Below, in pieces: positions 1 through 8,002 of a DNA stretch of 34,966 bases. The first letter of the stretch is position 1. Each line of letters begins with the position of its first letter. The position numbers and the translations under genes are program-made. Under the pieces are notes generated by a model, which was not told where the DNA came from, did not search any database, and worked only from the letters and a program-made list of their open reading frames with translations. Source of the stretch: Parachlamydia sp. (lineage in GTDB: Bacteria; Chlamydiota; Chlamydiia; Chlamydiales; Parachlamydiaceae); assembly GCA_021372155.1 (NCBI GenBank), contig JAJFUZ010000122.1:1-34966 (forward strand), read 5' to 3'.

Positions 1-61
1 GGAGATTAAGGCCAACCCGCGCAGCCGCAGCGCCAAATTGAGAGTCGTAGAGAAATTATGA
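1..61 (+). CDS. rsmH: 16S rRNA m4C1402 methyltransferase RsmH (MraW), 3' end only
   Basis: Only the last 19 codons lie in the window, read from base 2. They encode a C-terminus containing NPRSRSAKLR, the conserved tail of RsmH/MraW, which N4-methylates C1402 of 16S rRNA. The stop codon overlaps the start of the next gene in an ATGA junction (58-61), implying translational coupling. In chlamydiae this gene heads the rsmH-ftsL-pbp3-murE-amiA cluster, and the following genes match that order. The catalytic part is outside the window, so the call rests on the tail motif and on synteny. Confidence 0.85.
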   Translation, partial: EIKANPRSRSAKLRVVEKL

Positions 62-339
62 AGACTTTTCAGATTCTCCTGTGTATTTTCGCGGCCTGGT
101 GGACGCTTTACAGCTATATTGCGAAGCAAAACGAGCTGACAGAGCTGCGGCTGGCTATCCCTATGTTGGGCAAAGAGGTCAAGGCGCTGCAGGAAGAGAA
201 CCGTCGGCTGAAATATGAGATCGAGCAATTTGAAAGTCCGGTCCATCTCATGGAGCTGGCGCGCAAGCCGGAATTCAGCCACCTCAAGTATCCGAAGCTG
301 AACGAGATCGTTATTCTGAAGGAACCTGATGCGAAATAA
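58..339 (+). CDS. ftsL: FtsL-like small membrane-anchored coiled-coil division protein
   Basis: A 93-residue protein with a short cytoplasmic start, one membrane segment at about residues 4-23, and a charged heptad-like stretch at about 25-60 suited to a periplasmic coiled coil. That is the architecture of FtsL, which in other bacteria joins FtsB and FtsQ in the divisome. FtsL proteins diverge strongly, so size, topology and position between rsmH and pbp3 carry the call; the equivalent C. trachomatis gene is CT271. The start overlaps the rsmH stop (ATGA) and the 3' end overlaps ftsI by 11 bases, so the three are very probably co-transcribed. Chlamydiae lack FtsZ, so the exact division role is inferred. 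Confidence 0.75.
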   Translation: MKTFQILLCIFAAWWTLYSYIAKQNELTELRLAIPMLGKEVKALQEENRRLKYEIEQFESPVHLMELARKPEFSHLKYPKLNEIVILKEPDAK

Positions 340-2314
340 TCTGCGACTGGTCTTTTTTGCCATCGGTCTGTTCAGCCTCTTTGCGATCCTGATCATCCAT
401 TTTTACAATCTCCAGGTCATCGAGGGAGAAAAATGGTCCAGGGAAGCACGACGTCAGCATTTCTTCATCGTCAGTGAACCCTTCCTGAGAGGAACATTTT
501 ACTCCAATACCGCCATCAAGCGCGGCCATCCCGAAATCCCTCTGAAACTGGTCGTCGACATCGAGAAATTCCATCTCTTTATCGATCCCGAAACGATTCC
601 TCTTACTCTAAAAGACTCCATCGCCAAAACCCTGGCAGAACTCCTTCAGGAAGACAAAGCCCATCTGCGCGCTCAGCTCGACCGCAAAACCCGCAACCGA
701 CGCCTGGCGATGTGGCTAGACAAGGAGACACACGACGCAATCATGAAGTGGTGGCAGCCCTATGCGCGGCGCAACCGCATTCCGCGCAACGCGCTCTACT
801 TCGTCAGCGATTACCAGCGTTCCTATCCCTTCGGCAAGATGCTTGGCGCCGCCCTGCATACCGTCCAGCAGATCAAGGATGAAAAAACCGGACAATCGAT
901 TCCCACAGGCGGCCTCGAACTCTCCTGCAACCGCTACCTGACTGGCAAGCAAGGCAAACGTCGCCTGATGCGCTCGCCGCGCAATTCGCTGGAAACCGGC
1001 GAGGTGATCTCCAGCCCCAAAAACGGGGCCGACGTCTATCTCACGATCAACCACTGCCTCCAGGCCATAGCAGAAGAGGAGATCACCAAAGGGGTCAAAA
1101 ATTGCAAGGCCAAGAGCGGCTGGGCCCTGATGCTGGAGCCGCACACAGGCGAAATTCTGGCGATGGCCCAGTATCCCGATTTTTCTCCCTCTGAGTATCA
1201 ACGCTACTTCGGCGACCCTCTTTTGATGGACAATACCCGCGTCAAATCAATCCAGGATGCTTTTGAGCCCGGTTCGGTCATGAAAACGATCACGGTGGCC
1301 ATCGCCTTGAAAGCCAACAAAGAGCTGAGGGACCGCGGCGAAAAGGAGATCTTCCTTCCCGAAGACAAAATCCCCACCACCAACTGCCATTTCCGTGGAC
1401 GAAAAAACCTGACGGACACCCACCTGCACTACTTCCTGAACATGGACATGGCCGTGCAGAAGTCTTCAAACATCTATGTGGCACGGCTTGTCGAGCAGAT
1501 TGTAGCGCGGCTTGGCGACGAATGGTACAAAAACGCCCTGCACAGCTATTTTGGTTTTGGAGAAAAAACCAACATTGAATTGCCCTCGGAATCCAAAGGG
1601 CTTGTCCCGACCCCCGGAAAAAAGCACCCAAATGGGGCTCTGGAATGGTCCGTTCCCACCCCTTTTTCACTCGCCATGGGACACAATATCCTGGTGACAA
1701 GCCTCCAGCTGGCGCGCGCCAGCGCCGTCTTCGCCAATGGAGGCAAGCTGGTCAACCCGACGCTTATCCGCAAGATCGTCAGAAACGAAAACGGCTGTGA
1801 AGAGATCCTTCTGGACAATACAAGGCCGGAAAGGATGGCGGCATTTCCCATTGTGATGGAAAAAGACATCATCGACAGGGTTATCCAGGCCATGAAATTC
1901 ACTACCAAGCCAGGCGGAACAGCGCGGCGGGGCGATGTTTTGGGATATACCGAGGCGGGCAAAACCGGAACCGGACAGAAAATCATCAACGGCGTCTATT
2001 CTCAAACCCTTTACTGCTCCTCATTTGTCGGCTTTACGCCTGTCAAAGAGCCAGCCTTTGTCCTGGTTGTGACCATGGATGAACCCGAATATGGGTATGT
2101 TCCCGGAGTGGGAAAGAATCATATGGGAGGGACCTGCTCCGCCCCCGTCTTCCGCGAGATCGCGCGACGCTCTCTGGAGTATCTGGGCATCCCCTTGGAC
2201 GATCCGCATGGATATCCAGTCGGAGATCCGCGCTACAATCCGGAAAAGGCTGATTACGCTGTGGAAACACGGCGGCTGCAAGAGTTGTATGAAAAATGGA
2301 ATGTGAAACACTAA
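329..2314 (+). CDS. ftsI: Penicillin-binding protein 3 / FtsI transpeptidase
   Basis: A 661-residue class B PBP that cross-links peptidoglycan stem peptides on the periplasmic face of the inner membrane. It has an N-terminal membrane anchor (about residues 4-26), a dimerisation/pedestal region, then a transpeptidase domain with all three penicillin-binding motifs: SVMK at 316-319 (nucleophile S316), SSN at 379-381 and KTG at 545-547. The start overlaps ftsL by 11 bases. The last codons overlap by 4 bases the stop of a convergent gene, and a diverged copy of the final ~50 bases reappears at 3951-4007 just before murE, so the native 3' end has probably been split or replaced by an insertion. 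Catalytic motifs are well upstream of this and intact. Confidence 0.95.
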   Translation: MRNNLRLVFFAIGLFSLFAILIIHFYNLQVIEGEKWSREARRQHFFIVSEPFLRGTFYSNTAIKRGHPEIPLKLVVDIEKFHLFIDPETIPLTLKDSIAKTLAELLQEDKAHLRAQLDRKTRNRRLAMWLDKETHDAIMKWWQPYARRNRIPRNALYFVSDYQRSYPFGKMLGAALHTVQQIKDEKTGQSIPTGGLELSCNRYLTGKQGKRRLMRSPRNSLETGEVISSPKNGADVYLTINHCLQAIAEEEITKGVKNCKAKSGWALMLEPHTGEILAMAQYPDFSPSEYQRYFGDPLLMDNTRVKSIQDAFEPGSVMKTITVAIALKANKELRDRGEKEIFLPEDKIPTTNCHFRGRKNLTDTHLHYFLNMDMAVQKSSNIYVARLVEQIVARLGDEWYKNALHSYFGFGEKTNIELPSESKGLVPTPGKKHPNGALEWSVPTPFSLAMGHNILVTSLQLARASAVFANGGKLVNPTLIRKIVRNENGCEEILLDNTRPERMAAFPIVMEKDIIDRVIQAMKFTTKPGGTARRGDVLGYTEAGKTGTGQKIINGVYSQTLYCSSFVGFTPVKEPAFVLVVTMDEPEYGYVPGVGKNHMGGTCSAPVFREIARRSLEYLGIPLDDPHGYPVGDPRYNPEKADYAVETRRLQELYEKWNVKH

Positions 2315-2315
2315 T
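2259..2315 (+). repeat. Direct repeat copy 1: 3' end of ftsI
   Basis: These 57 bases end at the ftsI stop. They align without gaps to 3951-4007 with 44 identities, including a perfect 12-base core (gaaacacggcgg). Eleven of the 13 differences are transitions, which fits two diverged homologous copies. The repeats bracket the AT-rich nucleotidyltransferase/winged-helix pair. Confidence 0.8.
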
Positions 2316-3240
2316 GAATTTTTAGAAATGATGGGTCAGGGAAATCCCCTTGAGCAATTTTACGAGTGAATCCGATTAACCATTCACTGAAGGATCTCAA
2401 ATAATCCTGAAAATTAGAGCACGATGGTGGTGGTGGGAGATTGAGTCTCTGAAGAGTTTGCTGTAAAGAAATTAACAGATTGCGTATTTCGACAACCTTC
2501 GAGCTATCAGAACTTTTTTCGCTGCGTTTGATACATTGTCGTAGCGATAGTAACACTTCAAATATTTGTCGCCACGATGGAGCAAATTCTGGTATAGGCC
2601 CCAATACTTGCATGAGCTGATCACTCTTGATCAAACGGTATCGTTGTTGGTTCCTAACCAAAAATTTATCGAACAATCCACTTAAACTAAATTCCTCCAG
2701 TATTTCGGCAAGATTTCTTTTTGTATAGCCTATTTCAGCAACATCTGAGACAGAAAAATCCGTTTTCTTATGGGTTAAAAAAAATGTCACAAGATCTGCA
2801 CGAGCCCCCGTACCGAAAATAGAGCGAACTCTGATGTTAAGTAATGCCGGGGATTCAAGGGGACGTAAACACGATTTCCTACTGAGACTTATGTTTAAAG
2901 GAGGTGAATCTTGAAATACTGGCCAGTTTGTTTTACACAGAGCATTCAGCGTTGCCGAGTATCTTGAAAACGATTCGTCCAGTAGATTCTCAAAGCCTTT
3001 TGCAATTGATTTCAAGCGACTAATAGAACAAAAATGATGATATTCGGTACACCAATCCAGTGACTCGTCTCGGAGGCGAGGATCGACTTCAGCTAAAGCC
3101 ATTGTCAATAAAATAAGCTCTTCCAAAGTAATCAAAAATCTCTGATGCTTTCTTTTCAAGCCAGCTACACCTAGTTCAGTCCACATGCTCCATGCCAGGT
3201 CGAGAAGAAGTATATCCAATTCTTTACTAAGAGGTAGCAT
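2311..3240 (-). CDS. Winged-helix protein paired with a nucleotidyltransferase (possible antitoxin)
   Basis: A 309-residue soluble protein that I cannot assign to a named family. Residues about 145-208 read as a winged helix-turn-helix (helices around DVAEIGYTKRNLAEILEEF, then a wing ending in RYRLI). The N-terminal 130 residues are mostly helical. Its ATG lies inside the preceding gene (14-base overlap with the nucleotidyltransferase), so the two are translationally coupled. In AbiE-type systems a wHTH antitoxin pairs with a nucleotidyltransferase toxin and represses the operon; the architecture here is similar but gene order is reversed and the wHTH is internal. It is clearly more AT-rich than ftsI and murE, a sign of transfer. 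The antitoxin role is inference. Confidence 0.65.
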   Translation of the reverse strand: MLPLSKELDILLLDLAWSMWTELGVAGLKRKHQRFLITLEELILLTMALAEVDPRLRDESLDWCTEYHHFCSISRLKSIAKGFENLLDESFSRYSATLNALCKTNWPVFQDSPPLNISLSRKSCLRPLESPALLNIRVRSIFGTGARADLVTFFLTHKKTDFSVSDVAEIGYTKRNLAEILEEFSLSGLFDKFLVRNQQRYRLIKSDQLMQVLGPIPEFAPSWRQIFEVLLSLRQCIKRSEKSSDSSKVVEIRNLLISLQQTLQRLNLPPPPSCSNFQDYLRSFSEWLIGFTRKIAQGDFPDPSFLKIH

Positions 3241-3793
3241 TGATACTCACCAATGCTTTGCTAAGTTCTATTTCGAAATTTTCTGATACATCTTGTGTGA
3301 TGCACCAGCTTCTTGCGTGCTCAAGTTCATCAGTAGAAGGGTTTAATGCAATTAAGTCTGCAAAATGTTTACTTTGGGGCCCCTGATCTACAGTCGCATA
3401 TAGTTTAAAACAGATTTGGTCAAATCGATCTGCTAAATGCAGGGTTAGCCCTTTAAAATGTCGCGTATGCATGCGACTTGCAAAACCTGATGGTAACCCC
3501 ATTTGCAACAGGGAGGCTGGGCCTATATTTAACCAATCCTTACTTAATTGTAGAGCCCTTCCAACTTCTTCGGCAGTGTGAATTAAAGGTTGTGGGAGTG
3601 GATCCGCAGAAATAATTTGACCATCCTTAATAAGTGCCACAAGATCTAAGTCCCTGGTTGTCCGTTCTATCAACTTCAATAGAAGTAAACTTCCCCCACC
3701 GATTGCCACAATTTCATAATATTGACCTCGATCTGCCAATAGTTGGCCAAGGACAGTTAAAGCCTCTTCCAAGCTGTTTAAATCAATGTCCAT
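3227..3793 (-). CDS. Nucleotidyltransferase-fold protein (AbiEii/DUF6036-like), possible toxin
   Basis: A 188-residue protein. Near the N-terminus it has the minimal nucleotidyltransferase signature: IGGGS at 31-35 followed by R-T-T-R-D-L-D with candidate metal-binding D48 and D50. This GG-S...R-x-T-x-D-x-D arrangement is typical of AbiEii and DUF6036-type enzymes, which transfer nucleotides to RNA or protein and often act as toxins. The ATG at 3793 has an AAGGA-like site about ten bases upstream, and a 29-bp palindrome lies 17 bases before it. It is the first gene of a two-gene unit with the winged-helix protein. The third carboxylate is not certain from sequence alone, and a non-toxin nucleotidyltransferase is the main alternative. 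Confidence 0.7.
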   Translation of the reverse strand: MDIDLNSLEEALTVLGQLLADRGQYYEIVAIGGGSLLLLKLIERTTRDLDLVALIKDGQIISADPLPQPLIHTAEEVGRALQLSKDWLNIGPASLLQMGLPSGFASRMHTRHFKGLTLHLADRFDQICFKLYATVDQGPQSKHFADLIALNPSTDELEHARSWCITQDVSENFEIELSKALVSINATS

Positions 3794-3810
3794 CGAGAAT
3801 TTATCCTTCT

Positions 3811-3839
3811 CGAATCATGAATTTAAAGTTCACGATTCG
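3811..3839. promoter_or_regulatory. Palindromic operator candidate of the nucleotidyltransferase/wHTH pair
   Basis: Arms cgaatcatgaa (3811-3821) and ttcacgattcg (3829-3839) are inverted copies matching at 10 of 11 positions around a 7-base spacer. It sits 17 bases upstream of the nucleotidyltransferase start. A second 7-base inverted repeat, tcgagaa/ttctcga (3793-3799, 3807-3813), adjoins it and overlaps the start codon. Such a palindrome suits a dimeric autorepressor; the winged-helix partner is the obvious candidate. Confidence 0.5.
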
Positions 3840-3950
3840 CGCTGTTAAAATTCATCATAGGAGATATGCATATATGTTTTCAAGATTGAAATGTAATTTT
3901 TGCTGTGATTCGATGGACCTGCTTTTGCAGAAAAGCCACAGCGGGAATGA

Positions 3951-4007
3951 CTTTAGAAACACGGCGGTTGCAAGAAATGCATGAAAAGTAGAACATAAAA
4001 CGCTAGT
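3951..4007 (+). repeat. Direct repeat copy 2: decayed 3' end of ftsI before murE
   Basis: Aligned to 2259-2315 with 44 of 57 identities. In the ftsI frame it still reads ETRRLQ then EMHEK before a stop, against ETRRLQ then ELYEK in the intact gene. It marks where ftsI originally met murE. The remaining 60 bases to the murE start hold no other recognisable feature. Confidence 0.8.
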
Positions 4008-4068
4008 ATCCTAAGGTCTTAAGGCCAGAGATTGCATTTGAGCCGACCACTCGGCCCAACAGAGGAAC

Positions 4069-5562
4069 ATGAAACTTAAAAAGCTTCTGAAAGCGATCCC
4101 ATTCAAGCAATTTAAAGGCTCGAAAGAGATCGAGATTACGGGGATCTGCGCTAACTCCAAACTGGTCTCTCCAGGCAACCTGTTCATTGCCCGCAAAGGG
4201 CGCGTCGAAGATGGCTCTCATTATATTCCTGAAGCCATCGCTGCCGGAGCAGCCGCCATTTTGACCGATATTCTCGATCCCTCGCTGAAAGATGTCGCCC
4301 AAATCATTCATCCTGACGTGGCGTCTCTCGAAGGGCTGATCGCGGCCCATTATTATCAGTTTCCCAGCAACGAGATGCTGATGGTCGGCGTCACGGGCAC
4401 AAACGGCAAGACGACGACAACTTTTCTCATCAAACATCTTCTGGACCAGCTTCAAGGTCCTTGCGGACTTATTGGAACCATCGAATACATCATCGGGCAG
4501 CATCGCTATCAGGCCACCCGCACCACCCCAGATGTCACCTCCAACCACAAAATGCTGCGCGAGATGGTCCTGCAGGGCTGCCGCTCTGCCGTCATGGAGG
4601 TCACCTCCCATGCGCTGGATCAGGGCCGTGTCCGCAACATCAACTACGATATCACGATTTTCACCAACCTGACCCTCGATCATCTGGATTACCATCAGAC
4701 GATGGAAAATTACTGTGCGGCCAAAAACCGCCTTTTCCGTTCCCTCGACCCCAAGCAGAAGAAAAATGCGATCGCCAGCACAAAATGGGCAATTGTCAAT
4801 ATCGACAGCCCCTGGCATGCGAAGATTGTGGAGGGCTGCCCCGCCAGGATCCTGACCTACGCCATTGCCGCGCCGGCCGACCTCATGGCGAAAAAGATCG
4901 AGCTCACCCCTGACGGAACGCGCTTCGAAGTGGTCTATCAAAACCAGGCCTATCTCTGCAAGATCCCTCTGGTGGGCCGATTCAATGTTTACAATAGTCT
5001 GGCCGCCATCGCAGTTGGGCTCACGCGCGGTGCCTCCATGGAAACCATCCTGGATATCCTCTCCCGTGCACCATCTGTTCCTGGCCGGCTCCAGCCCGTG
5101 CCCAATCCGCGTGGCTTGAAAATCTATGTCGATTTCGCCCACTCCGACGACGCCCTCCTGAATGTCTTAGAGACCCTGCAGGAGCTTAAAAAGGGGCGCA
5201 TCATCACGATCTTTGGCTGTGGAGGTGACCGCGACCTGTCCAAGCGCCCCAAAATGGCCCAGGTCGCCGAAGAGTATTCCGATATCGCGATTGTCACATC
5301 GGACAATCCCCGCTCTGAAGATCCTCAGGAGATCGCCCGCCAGATCGTCAAAGGCTTCCGTCATCCCGAGCGCCATCTCGTCGAGGTCGACAGGCGCGCC
5401 GCGATCGCAAAAGCCATTGAGATGGCATCTCCCGAAGACATGATCCTGATTGCAGGCAAAGGGCATGAAGCCTATCAAATTTTCGCTCATAAAACGATTG
5501 AATTTGATGATGCCAAGGTGGCCTCCCAGCTCTGTCAAAGCGAGGCAACGGTAAAGGCGTGA
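4069..5562 (+). CDS. murE: UDP-MurNAc-L-Ala-D-Glu:meso-diaminopimelate ligase MurE
   Basis: A 497-residue cytoplasmic Mur ligase that adds the third residue of the stem peptide using ATP. The ATP loop GVTGTNGKTTT spans 107-117 (K114), the central ligase domain follows, and the C-terminal domain carries DNPR at 412-415, the motif that in MurE selects meso-diaminopimelate over lysine. Chlamydial MurE enzymes are known to add meso-DAP, and the gene follows pbp3 in other chlamydiae. The 3' end overlaps amiA by four bases (GTGA), so both are translated from one message. The start is supported by the usual Mur N-terminus only 27 codons before the first conserved block. Length is normal. Confidence 0.97.
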   Translation: MKLKKLLKAIPFKQFKGSKEIEITGICANSKLVSPGNLFIARKGRVEDGSHYIPEAIAAGAAAILTDILDPSLKDVAQIIHPDVASLEGLIAAHYYQFPSNEMLMVGVTGTNGKTTTTFLIKHLLDQLQGPCGLIGTIEYIIGQHRYQATRTTPDVTSNHKMLREMVLQGCRSAVMEVTSHALDQGRVRNINYDITIFTNLTLDHLDYHQTMENYCAAKNRLFRSLDPKQKKNAIASTKWAIVNIDSPWHAKIVEGCPARILTYAIAAPADLMAKKIELTPDGTRFEVVYQNQAYLCKIPLVGRFNVYNSLAAIAVGLTRGASMETILDILSRAPSVPGRLQPVPNPRGLKIYVDFAHSDDALLNVLETLQELKKGRIITIFGCGGDRDLSKRPKMAQVAEEYSDIAIVTSDNPRSEDPQEIARQIVKGFRHPERHLVEVDRRAAIAKAIEMASPEDMILIAGKGHEAYQIFAHKTIEFDDAKVASQLCQSEATVKA

Positions 5563-6290
5563 AGATCTTCTTTTTCCTGCTTCTGCTGACCTCCTGCGGG
5601 GCACCCGTCTATCGCGAAGTGACGCCTTTGCCAGCACCCACTTTCCCCCAAACTCCGCCAGCCCCTCCTCCCATTGCTTCTCAGGAAATTGCTTATCAGG
5701 AAAAAGCCACCGTCACAATCCCTTTGAACAATAGAAAAGTCGTACTCATCGATGCCGGACACGGGGGAGAAGATTTCGGCGCCCGCTCCTTATCGACCCC
5801 TCGCTATCAGGAAAAGAACCTGACCCTGTCCACTGCAAAGCTGCTCAAGACCTATCTGGAACAGAAGGGCTATGCCGCCATCATGACCCGCTCAGAGGAT
5901 GTGTTCGTCCCGCTGGATAAGCGGGCCAAAATCGCCAACCAGCTTAGGCCAGAACTCTTTGTCAGCGTACACTTCAACTCAGCTCCAAGCCGAGAGGCCG
6001 CGGGCATTGAAGTCTATTTCTACCGCAGCAAAGAGGATCAGACCCGCTCCAAATCCTCCCGCCTTCTCGCGCAGGCGGTCATGCAAAAGCTGGGGGAAAG
6101 TACAGGGGCCAAGTCGCGCGGCGTCAAGCATGGCAACTTCCTGGTCATCCGCGAGACGGAAGTCCCGGCCATTCTGGTGGAAGGCGGCTTTTTGACAAAT
6201 AATGACGAAATGGAGCGCATCAAAGACCCAGCCTACCTGAAAAAGCTTGCCTGGGGCATCGCAGAAGGCGTTCAAGCCTATCTTAAATGA
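5559..6290 (+). CDS. amiA: N-acetylmuramoyl-L-alanine amidase AmiA (Amidase_3), likely lipoprotein
   Basis: A 243-residue zinc amidase that cleaves the bond between N-acetylmuramic acid and L-alanine in peptidoglycan. It starts with GTG inside the murE stop (GTGA). The N-terminus is a hydrophobic signal ending in LTSC, a plausible lipobox with C13, then a proline-rich tether (about 22-40). The catalytic domain begins near residue 60 with zinc ligands H68 (DAGHGGEDFGA), E85 and H138 (FVSVHFNSA) and the catalytic E208 (LVEGGFLTN). Gene order after murE matches the chlamydial amiA, whose product acts on peptidoglycan at division. The stop codon overlaps a truncated copy of the nhaP start, showing that nhaP once followed directly. 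Confidence 0.95.
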   Translation: MKIFFFLLLLTSCGAPVYREVTPLPAPTFPQTPPAPPPIASQEIAYQEKATVTIPLNNRKVVLIDAGHGGEDFGARSLSTPRYQEKNLTLSTAKLLKTYLEQKGYAAIMTRSEDVFVPLDKRAKIANQLRPELFVSVHFNSAPSREAAGIEVYFYRSKEDQTRSKSSRLLAQAVMQKLGESTGAKSRGVKHGNFLVIRETEVPAILVEGGFLTNNDEMERIKDPAYLKKLAWGIAEGVQAYLK

Positions 6291-6319
6291 GCAGTATTGA
6301 GACACTCATCCTTTTCATG
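6282..6319 (+). repeat. Direct repeat copy A: orphan 5' end of nhaP fused to the amiA stop
   Basis: These 38 bases match 9714-9751 at 35 positions. They encode MSSIETLILFM, against MSSIETLILLM at the true nhaP start, with the ATG overlapping the amiA stop (ATGA). After this the similarity ends and the AT-rich glycosyltransferase cluster begins. Confidence 0.85.
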
Positions 6320-6339
6320 CTTGTCCGGGGAAGATTTGA

Positions 6340-7212
6340 CTAGTCACAGCTCCGAGGATCGCTCGATCTTCCCCATTTTGCATCAAGTTTAACCCATTCG
6401 TCAGGGCAAACATCCTGTGTAGGCAAATCCCAATTAGGATTCACCCAAACCTTTGGACAAACGATCCATTTGTCAGGATTGCGATTCAACCAGGCTCCCC
6501 ACCATCCAAAGGTGGAGTTGCTGATGATATTGTGCTTGCATAAACTCAAAATGAACAAATCGATATAATCGGACTCATTTTCCAGGAACACGACATTCTC
6601 TCGTTGTGGAATGCACTCCTTTGCAAACCACACATTATTGCTGCTCACAATAAAGAGAGCATCTTGTGGAAACAGCTCCATAGCCTGCACAAAATAATCC
6701 CTCCCATACTGATTATAGCGCGATCCATCTGGATCATCCCAATACCAGCGTAATTGGACACCTACCGTTTGAGGATGTTTCAACAGATCTCCATATTTGT
6801 CCTGAATATAGGTTAAGTCATTTTCACGTGGTGCAAAAAGTTCCAATATCCTTTCACGGTGACGCAAAAAATACTTTTCGCATTGAAAATAGCCCGAGAG
6901 CATCATGTTGGGGTGAAAGGGAATCGGATGGTAGGCAAACGATGGCTCCGCCCAGTAAAACGCAGGTTCGCTACATGGTTTCTCAATACAACAGCGAAAA
7001 AATATATGCTTATAGTGGTCATGTGCAGGATTCAACTGTGGAAAGCATGCAATCATATCATGGTCCCAAGCAATTGCTGAAGCCGCCGCAACTTCAAACA
7101 TTTGATTTCCCAACTGACCTTTTAGCTCGCCCAGGATGAAGGAATAGCCTGACTGGCTGGAAAGAGAGAGAAATAAGAAAAACGCGATCAATAGTCTGGA
7201 TCGTAGTAACAA
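6340..7212 (-). CDS. Exported GT11-family (fucosyltransferase-like) glycosyltransferase
   Basis: A 290-residue protein. After a strong signal peptide (about residues 1-25) it shows hallmarks of family GT11 alpha-1,2-fucosyltransferases: GELKGQLGNQMFE at 28-40, GYFQCEKYF at 107-115 and SNSTFGWWGAWLN at 231-243. The usual donor-binding HxRRGDY block is replaced by GVQLRWYWDDP (about 151-161), so donor or activity may differ. It starts with TTG at 7212: an in-frame stop lies two codons upstream and no other start precedes the conserved GQLGNQ. The gap to the upstream methyltransferase gene is only 6 bases, so they form an operon. Bacterial GT11 enzymes are usually cytoplasmic, which makes the signal peptide odd. 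The base composition is AT-rich compared with amiA and nhaP. Confidence 0.85.
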   Translation of the reverse strand: MLLRSRLLIAFFLFLSLSSQSGYSFILGELKGQLGNQMFEVAAASAIAWDHDMIACFPQLNPAHDHYKHIFFRCCIEKPCSEPAFYWAEPSFAYHPIPFHPNMMLSGYFQCEKYFLRHRERILELFAPRENDLTYIQDKYGDLLKHPQTVGVQLRWYWDDPDGSRYNQYGRDYFVQAMELFPQDALFIVSSNNVWFAKECIPQRENVVFLENESDYIDLFILSLCKHNIISNSTFGWWGAWLNRNPDKWIVCPKVWVNPNWDLPTQDVCPDEWVKLDAKWGRSSDPRSCD

Positions 7213-7218
7213 AGTGTC

Positions 7219-7974
7219 TCAAATTTTGCTGTTGATAAAAAGAAGATCACAAAATGAAAGATCAGATGGCGGATCAGAAACGGGATAAAAATAATGGTCA
7301 CCGAGAAATTTTTTTATCTCAGGATAAAGCGATTCTCCTTCAAAAGAGGGATGTAGGTACACTTCGGTAATAATATATTTAACATTGTTCAAGTATTTGC
7401 CCATCCCCTCTAGAACTTGGAGAGTAGCACCCTGTGTATCCATGCATATTAAATCAACTTTGTTGATAAAATGGTCACTTAACCACTCATCTAGTCTCAC
7501 TGCATGCACGATGATAGGATCTCCTTGAGCATGATGGCTGTCACAACCATTTTGGCGAGCGATTAACAGAGAAGAAGCGCCTATATTAACAGGGAGAGAT
7601 CCTCCATGAGATTGAACAACTGGATAGAATGACATCTCTCTCGTTTCATTCCAACATGCATATGGTACTACTGTGACATAAGGATAACATGTTGTATTTT
7701 GATAGCAGATCTCCAATGCAACTGGATTACATTCAAAAGCATAAACTGGACAACGATAGTGATGACCGAGTTGAATCGCATCAATGGCGTCTCGACTACC
7801 TATTTCAAGAATCAATGATATCTTTTCTGGATCAATAAAATTTGCATGTTGAAGATAATTTCCTTGACCATAAAAAGAGTCGTAAACCAAATCGTTATCA
7901 TTCGCAGGATCGGGCAAGGCGAAGCTCTCATAAGACATGATCAAAAAAGCAATAATCAAAGGAATTAATCTCAT
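7219..7974 (-). CDS. Exported FkbM-type SAM-dependent methyltransferase
   Basis: I place the start at the ATG at 7974 (251 residues) rather than at 8037, because it gives a clean signal peptide (MRLIPLIIAFLIMSYESFA) and removes an overlap with the upstream gene. The SAM-binding motif I sits at about residues 54-62 (LILEIGSRD), acidic FECNP follows at 80-84, and DLICMDTQGATLQVLEGM is the FkbM-family motif with its conserved D and G. FkbM enzymes O-methylate sugars or polyketides. It lies between two glycosyltransferase genes on one transcript, so methylation of a transferred sugar is the natural inference. Like its neighbours it is AT-rich and carries an export signal, which is unusual for an enzyme needing cytosolic SAM. 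Confidence 0.8.
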   Translation of the reverse strand: MRLIPLIIAFLIMSYESFALPDPANDNDLVYDSFYGQGNYLQHANFIDPEKISLILEIGSRDAIDAIQLGHHYRCPVYAFECNPVALEICYQNTTCYPYVTVVPYACWNETREMSFYPVVQSHGGSLPVNIGASSLLIARQNGCDSHHAQGDPIIVHAVRLDEWLSDHFINKVDLICMDTQGATLQVLEGMGKYLNNVKYIITEVYLHPSFEGESLYPEIKKFLGDHYFYPVSDPPSDLSFCDLLFINSKI

Positions 7975-8002
7975 TTCCCACAAGTTTGTAAAAAAATTCC
8001 CT

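Noticed and set aside
3634-3984. 116-codon plus-strand frame
   Set aside because: Runs antisense through the nucleotidyltransferase start, across the operator and into the decayed ftsI tail in a different frame; low-quality composition.
4003-5142. 379-codon open frame on the minus strand
   Set aside because: Entirely antisense to murE, which has all its motifs; the frame is open because of the codon bias of murE.
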